From NCBI GenBank assembly GCA_902461085.1, contig CABPWH010000084.1, positions 1 to 7,719 of the forward strand: a DNA stretch of 7,719 bases, read 5' to 3'. The position numbers were made by a program, and so were the translations under genes. The notes below the pieces were generated by a model. That model searched no databases and was not told where the DNA came from. It saw nothing but the letters and a program-made list of their open reading frames with translations. This stretch comes from an uncultured Collinsella sp. Its GTDB lineage: Bacteria > Actinomycetota > Coriobacteriia > Coriobacteriales > Coriobacteriaceae. Positions 4,926-7,719 of the stretch are shown piece by piece. How positions within the stretch are numbered: position 1 is the first letter of the stretch; each line of letters opens with the position of its first letter.

Positions 4926-7719
4926 TGGCTGCCAAACTCATCGATCTTTCCTTTACGCTCAACGGCCGCAAGGTCAAGGTTCAGATTGCCCCCGATACTA
5001 TGCTTTTTGCGCTTTTGCGTGAGCAGGGTTGCTCGTCGGTGCGCTGTGCCTGCGAGACCACCAACTGCGGTCTGTGCACGGTGTGGCTCGACGGCGACCC
5101 GGTGCTGAGCTGCTCGGTTCCCGCCGCCCGTGTTGAGGGACATACCATCACCACGCTTGAGGGCCTTAAGGCCGAGTCCGAGGCACTCGCCCGTGCGATG
5201 GCTGCCGAAGGCGCCGAGCAGTGTGGTTTTTGTGCCCCCGGCCTCATCATGAACGTGCTGGCGCTCGCCCGCGCCGCCAAGGAGGACCCGAGCCTCGTCG
5301 CCACGCGTGAGGAGCTCTCACGCCAGCTCGCCGGCAACCTCTGCCGTTGCAGCGGCTACGAGAGCCAGCTGCGCGCCATCGTGCGCTTCCTCAACGAGTC
5401 CGGCGTTCAGGTGGGCTTCGAGATGCCCGAGCTGCCCGTCAACGACACCAGCTCTGACGGCGTCTCCTACAAGCAGATCACCCACAAGCAGCCCAAGAAG
5501 GATTCGAAGGCGCTGCTCGAGGGTCGTCCCGTCTACACGGGCGATATGGTGCCTGCCGGCGCGCTCATCGTCAAACTCAAGCGCAGCCCCTATGCGCGCG
5601 CCAAGATCCGCTCCATCGACACCTCGCGTGCGCTGAAGGTGCCCGGCGTCGTGGGCGTCTACACCTATGAGGACGTGCCCAAGCGCCGCTTTACCATCGC
5701 CGGCCAGAGCTATCCGCAGCCGAGTCCCTACGACCGCCTGATCCTCGAGAACCTGGTGCGCTATCAAAACGAGGAGGTGGCGATTGTCGCCGCCGAGACC
5801 GAGGAGGCCGCCGACAAGGCACTCAAGCTCATCAAGGTCGACTACGAGGTGCTCGAGCCCCTGCTCGACTTTACCCAGGCACTCGATAACGACATCGTGG
5901 TTCACCCCGAGGGTGACGTGACCTTTATGTTCCCGCAGGGCGGCGATGTCCCGCGCAACCTGGTGTGCAGCGGTACCAGCGATTATGGCGATCTGGACGA
6001 GGCCTTCGCCCAGAGCGACATCGTCTTTGAGCGCACCTACACCAGCCAAGCCACGCAGACCGCGCCCATGGAGACCTTCCGTGCCTTCGCGACGACCGAC
6101 GCATTTGGGCGCATTTCGGTGACCACCTCGACGCAGGTACCCTTCCACGTGCGCCGTATGGTCGCGCAGTCGCTCGATATTCCGCAGTCGCAGGTGCAGG
6201 TTATTAAGCCGCGCATCGGTGGCGGCTTTGGCTCCAAGCAGACGGGTTGCTGCGAGATCTTTGTTGCGTTTGTCACTCAGCAGACCGGTCGTCCGAGCTA
6301 CTGCTGCTACACCCGCGAGGAGACCATCACTGCGGGCAACTCGCGGCACCAGATGCAGATGACCGTCAAGCTGGGCGCCATGAACGACGGCACCATCACG
6401 GCCATCGACCTGCATACGTTGTCCAACGCCGGCGCGTACGGCGAGCACGCTACCACGACGATCGGCCTTTCGGGCCACAAGAGCTTGCCGATCTACAACC
6501 ATGTGAAGGCGAGCCGCTTTAGGTGGGACGCCGTCTACACCAACACCAACCGCGGCGGCGCGTATCGTGGCTACGGTGCCACCCAGGGCCAGTTTGCCGT
6601 GGAGAGCGCCGTCAACGAGCTCGCCGACATGCTGCACATGGACCCCGCCGACCTGCGCCTTAAGAACATGGTGCACGAGGGCGAGACCATGCCGCAGTAC
6701 TACAACGAGAAGCTCAACGCCTGCGCACTCGACCGCTGCCTGCTGCGCGCGATGGACATGATCGGATGGCGCGACAAGCCGCTGGCCGTGGACCTGGGCG
6801 ACCGCGTGCGCGCCCTGGGCTGCGCGCTCACCATGCAGGGCTCGGGCATCTCCAACGTGGACATCGCCGGCATCGACATGCGTCTGGAGGAGGACGGCTT
6901 CATTACCATCGGCACCGGCGCCACCGATAACGGCATGGGCGTCGATACGATTCTGGCGCAGATTGCTGCCGAGGAGCTGGGCGTGGAGAGCTCGCAGATC
7001 GTGGTGCGCGGCGTAGACACCGACGTGTCGCCGTTCGACGCCGGCTCGTACGCGAGCTCCGGTACCTACGTGACGGGCCTTGCCGCCAAGAACGCCGCGA
7101 CCGAGCTGCGCGAGAAGATCTGCGCCAAGGCCGCCCAGATGTGGGACGTTGACGCCACCGGCGTGGTATTCGACGGCCAGTACGTGCGCCTGTCCGACGA
7201 GCGCGCCGCGCGTGAGCAGAACCGCTACCTTACGCTGCGCGACTTTGCCAACCTGTGTGTCAAGAACATCGAGGGTGGCGACGCGCTGACCTCGCACGCC
7301 TCTGCCTGCCTGCCCGTTTCGCCTCCGCCGTTTATGGCCGGCATTGCCGAGGTCGAGGTCGACAAGGCCACTGGCAAGGTGACCGTGGTGGATTACGCCG
7401 CTGCCGTTGACTGCGGCACCGTGATCAACGAGGCGCTCGCGCGCGTCCAGGCCGAGGGTGGTATCGCCCAGGGCATCGGTCACGCGCTCTACGAGATTGT
7501 CGAGCATGACGATCGCGGCCGCCTGCGCACCGGCAACTTTATGAGCTACAAGCTGCCCACGCGCCTGGATATCGGCAGCATTCGCGTGGCCTTTGAGCCG
7601 AGCTACGAGCCGACGGGCCCGTTTGGCGCCAAGTCGATCGGCGAGGTCGTCATCAACACGCCGCTCGCCGCCGTTGCCTCGGCCGTCGCACACGCCACCG
7701 GCCACCAGGTTCGCTCGCT
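4925..7719 (+). CDS. Fused [2Fe-2S]/molybdenum-binding subunit of a xanthine dehydrogenase-like hydroxylase (3' truncated)
   Basis: The frame is open from ATG 4925 to the window edge (931 codons, no stop). Residues 1-165 are a two-cluster ferredoxin-like domain: plant-type Cys43, 48, 51, 63, then Cys100, 103, 140, 142 (QCGFC and LCRCSG). After a linker, the Mo domain starts near 197 (YTGDMVPAGALIVKLKRSPYA). It shows QTAPMETF (378-385), IGGGFGSKQ (431-439), RGGAYRGYG (543-551) with substrate-site Arg548, MQGSGI (637-642), and FGAKSIGE (900-907) with the expected catalytic Glu907. Known relatives of this fused layout, such as XdhD of about 950 residues, suggest only some 20-50 residues are missing. 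The enzyme would hydroxylate a purine or other N-heterocycle using Mo-molybdopterin-cytosine dinucleotide. The XdhD-like group is proposed to need labile selenium; that and the substrate are inference. Confidence 0.9.
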   Translation, partial: MAAKLIDLSFTLNGRKVKVQIAPDTMLFALLREQGCSSVRCACETTNCGLCTVWLDGDPVLSCSVPAARVEGHTITTLEGLKAESEALARAMAAEGAEQCGFCAPGLIMNVLALARAAKEDPSLVATREELSRQLAGNLCRCSGYESQLRAIVRFLNESGVQVGFEMPELPVNDTSSDGVSYKQITHKQPKKDSKALLEGRPVYTGDMVPAGALIVKLKRSPYARAKIRSIDTSRALKVPGVVGVYTYEDVPKRRFTIAGQSYPQPSPYDRLILENLVRYQNEEVAIVAAETEEAADKALKLIKVDYEVLEPLLDFTQALDNDIVVHPEGDVTFMFPQGGDVPRNLVCSGTSDYGDLDEAFAQSDIVFERTYTSQATQTAPMETFRAFATTDAFGRISVTTSTQVPFHVRRMVAQSLDIPQSQVQVIKPRIGGGFGSKQTGCCEIFVAFVTQQTGRPSYCCYTREETITAGNSRHQMQMTVKLGAMNDGTITAIDLHTLSNAGAYGEHATTTIGLSGHKSLPIYNHVKASRFRWDAVYTNTNRGGAYRGYGATQGQFAVESAVNELADMLHMDPADLRLKNMVHEGETMPQYYNEKLNACALDRCLLRAMDMIGWRDKPLAVDLGDRVRALGCALTMQGSGISNVDIAGIDMRLEEDGFITIGTGATDNGMGVDTILAQIAAEELGVESSQIVVRGVDTDVSPFDAGSYASSGTYVTGLAAKNAATELREKICAKAAQMWDVDATGVVFDGQYVRLSDERAAREQNRYLTLRDFANLCVKNIEGGDALTSHASACLPVSPPPFMAGIAEVEVDKATGKVTVVDYAAAVDCGTVINEALARVQAEGGIAQGIGHALYEIVEHDDRGRLRTGNFMSYKLPTRLDIGSIRVAFEPSYEPTGPFGAKSIGEVVINTPLAAVASAVAHATGHQVRS

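Noticed and set aside
5318..7705. 795-codon open frame on the - strand opposite the hydroxylase gene
   Set aside because: The + strand frame encodes a clear Fe-S/Mo protein throughout. The antisense translation is rich in Gly, Ala, Val, Arg and His with no recognisable domain, as expected from GC-biased third positions.
4925..7719. Frameshift or two separate genes at the Fe-S/Mo junction
   Set aside because: The frame was followed codon by codon across the linker (about 5340-5580) with no stop. Cys140/142 and the Mo-domain motifs are in one frame, so it is a true fusion.

Overview
All recognisable genes lie on the + strand. The sequence is GC-rich with GC-biased third codon positions. The gene set, codon use and repeat types suggest an anaerobic gut Coriobacteriia actinobacterium of Collinsella type. 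That assignment is pattern recognition, not a database match.

Left part (1 to about 2170) is a selenium and molybdenum block. It holds the 3' end of selB (selenocysteine-specific elongation factor) and, in the gap after it, a complete selC gene for tRNA-Sec(UCA) with its own promoter and a probable terminator. These are followed by mobA (molybdopterin guanylyltransferase) and a closely coupled small DUF3343 protein (putative Se/S carrier family) with an unusual Cys-rich N-terminus. selB and selC insert selenocysteine at UGA. MobA makes the guanine-dinucleotide cofactor used by enzymes such as formate dehydrogenase, so the block reads as maturation machinery for Sec/Mo enzymes.

Middle part (about 2170 to 3840) is a monocistronic gdhA-type glutamate dehydrogenase. 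It has a leader with a strong Shine-Dalgarno, and a textbook Rho-independent terminator closes it.

Right part (about 3976 to the window end) is a molybdenum hydroxylase operon. An FAD-binding subunit overlaps by one base (TAATG) a long ORF that fuses a two-cluster [2Fe-2S] domain to the large molybdenum-binding domain. That ORF runs off the right edge. The architecture matches the YgfM/XdhD (selenium-dependent molybdenum hydroxylase, xanthine dehydrogenase-like) group. This fits the selenium theme on the left, although gdhA separates the two.

Each large intergenic gap carries a palindrome. Two of them (751-817 and 3858-3930) share the same outer stem but have different, still-paired inner stems, and each sits just upstream of a promoter. 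A third, unrelated palindrome (2173-2216) follows the DUF3343 gene. No CRISPR array, transposase, phage gene or wholly unknown protein system was seen. The points most worth a second look are the palindrome family, the Cys-rich DUF3343 protein, and the link between Sec machinery and a possible Se-dependent hydroxylase.
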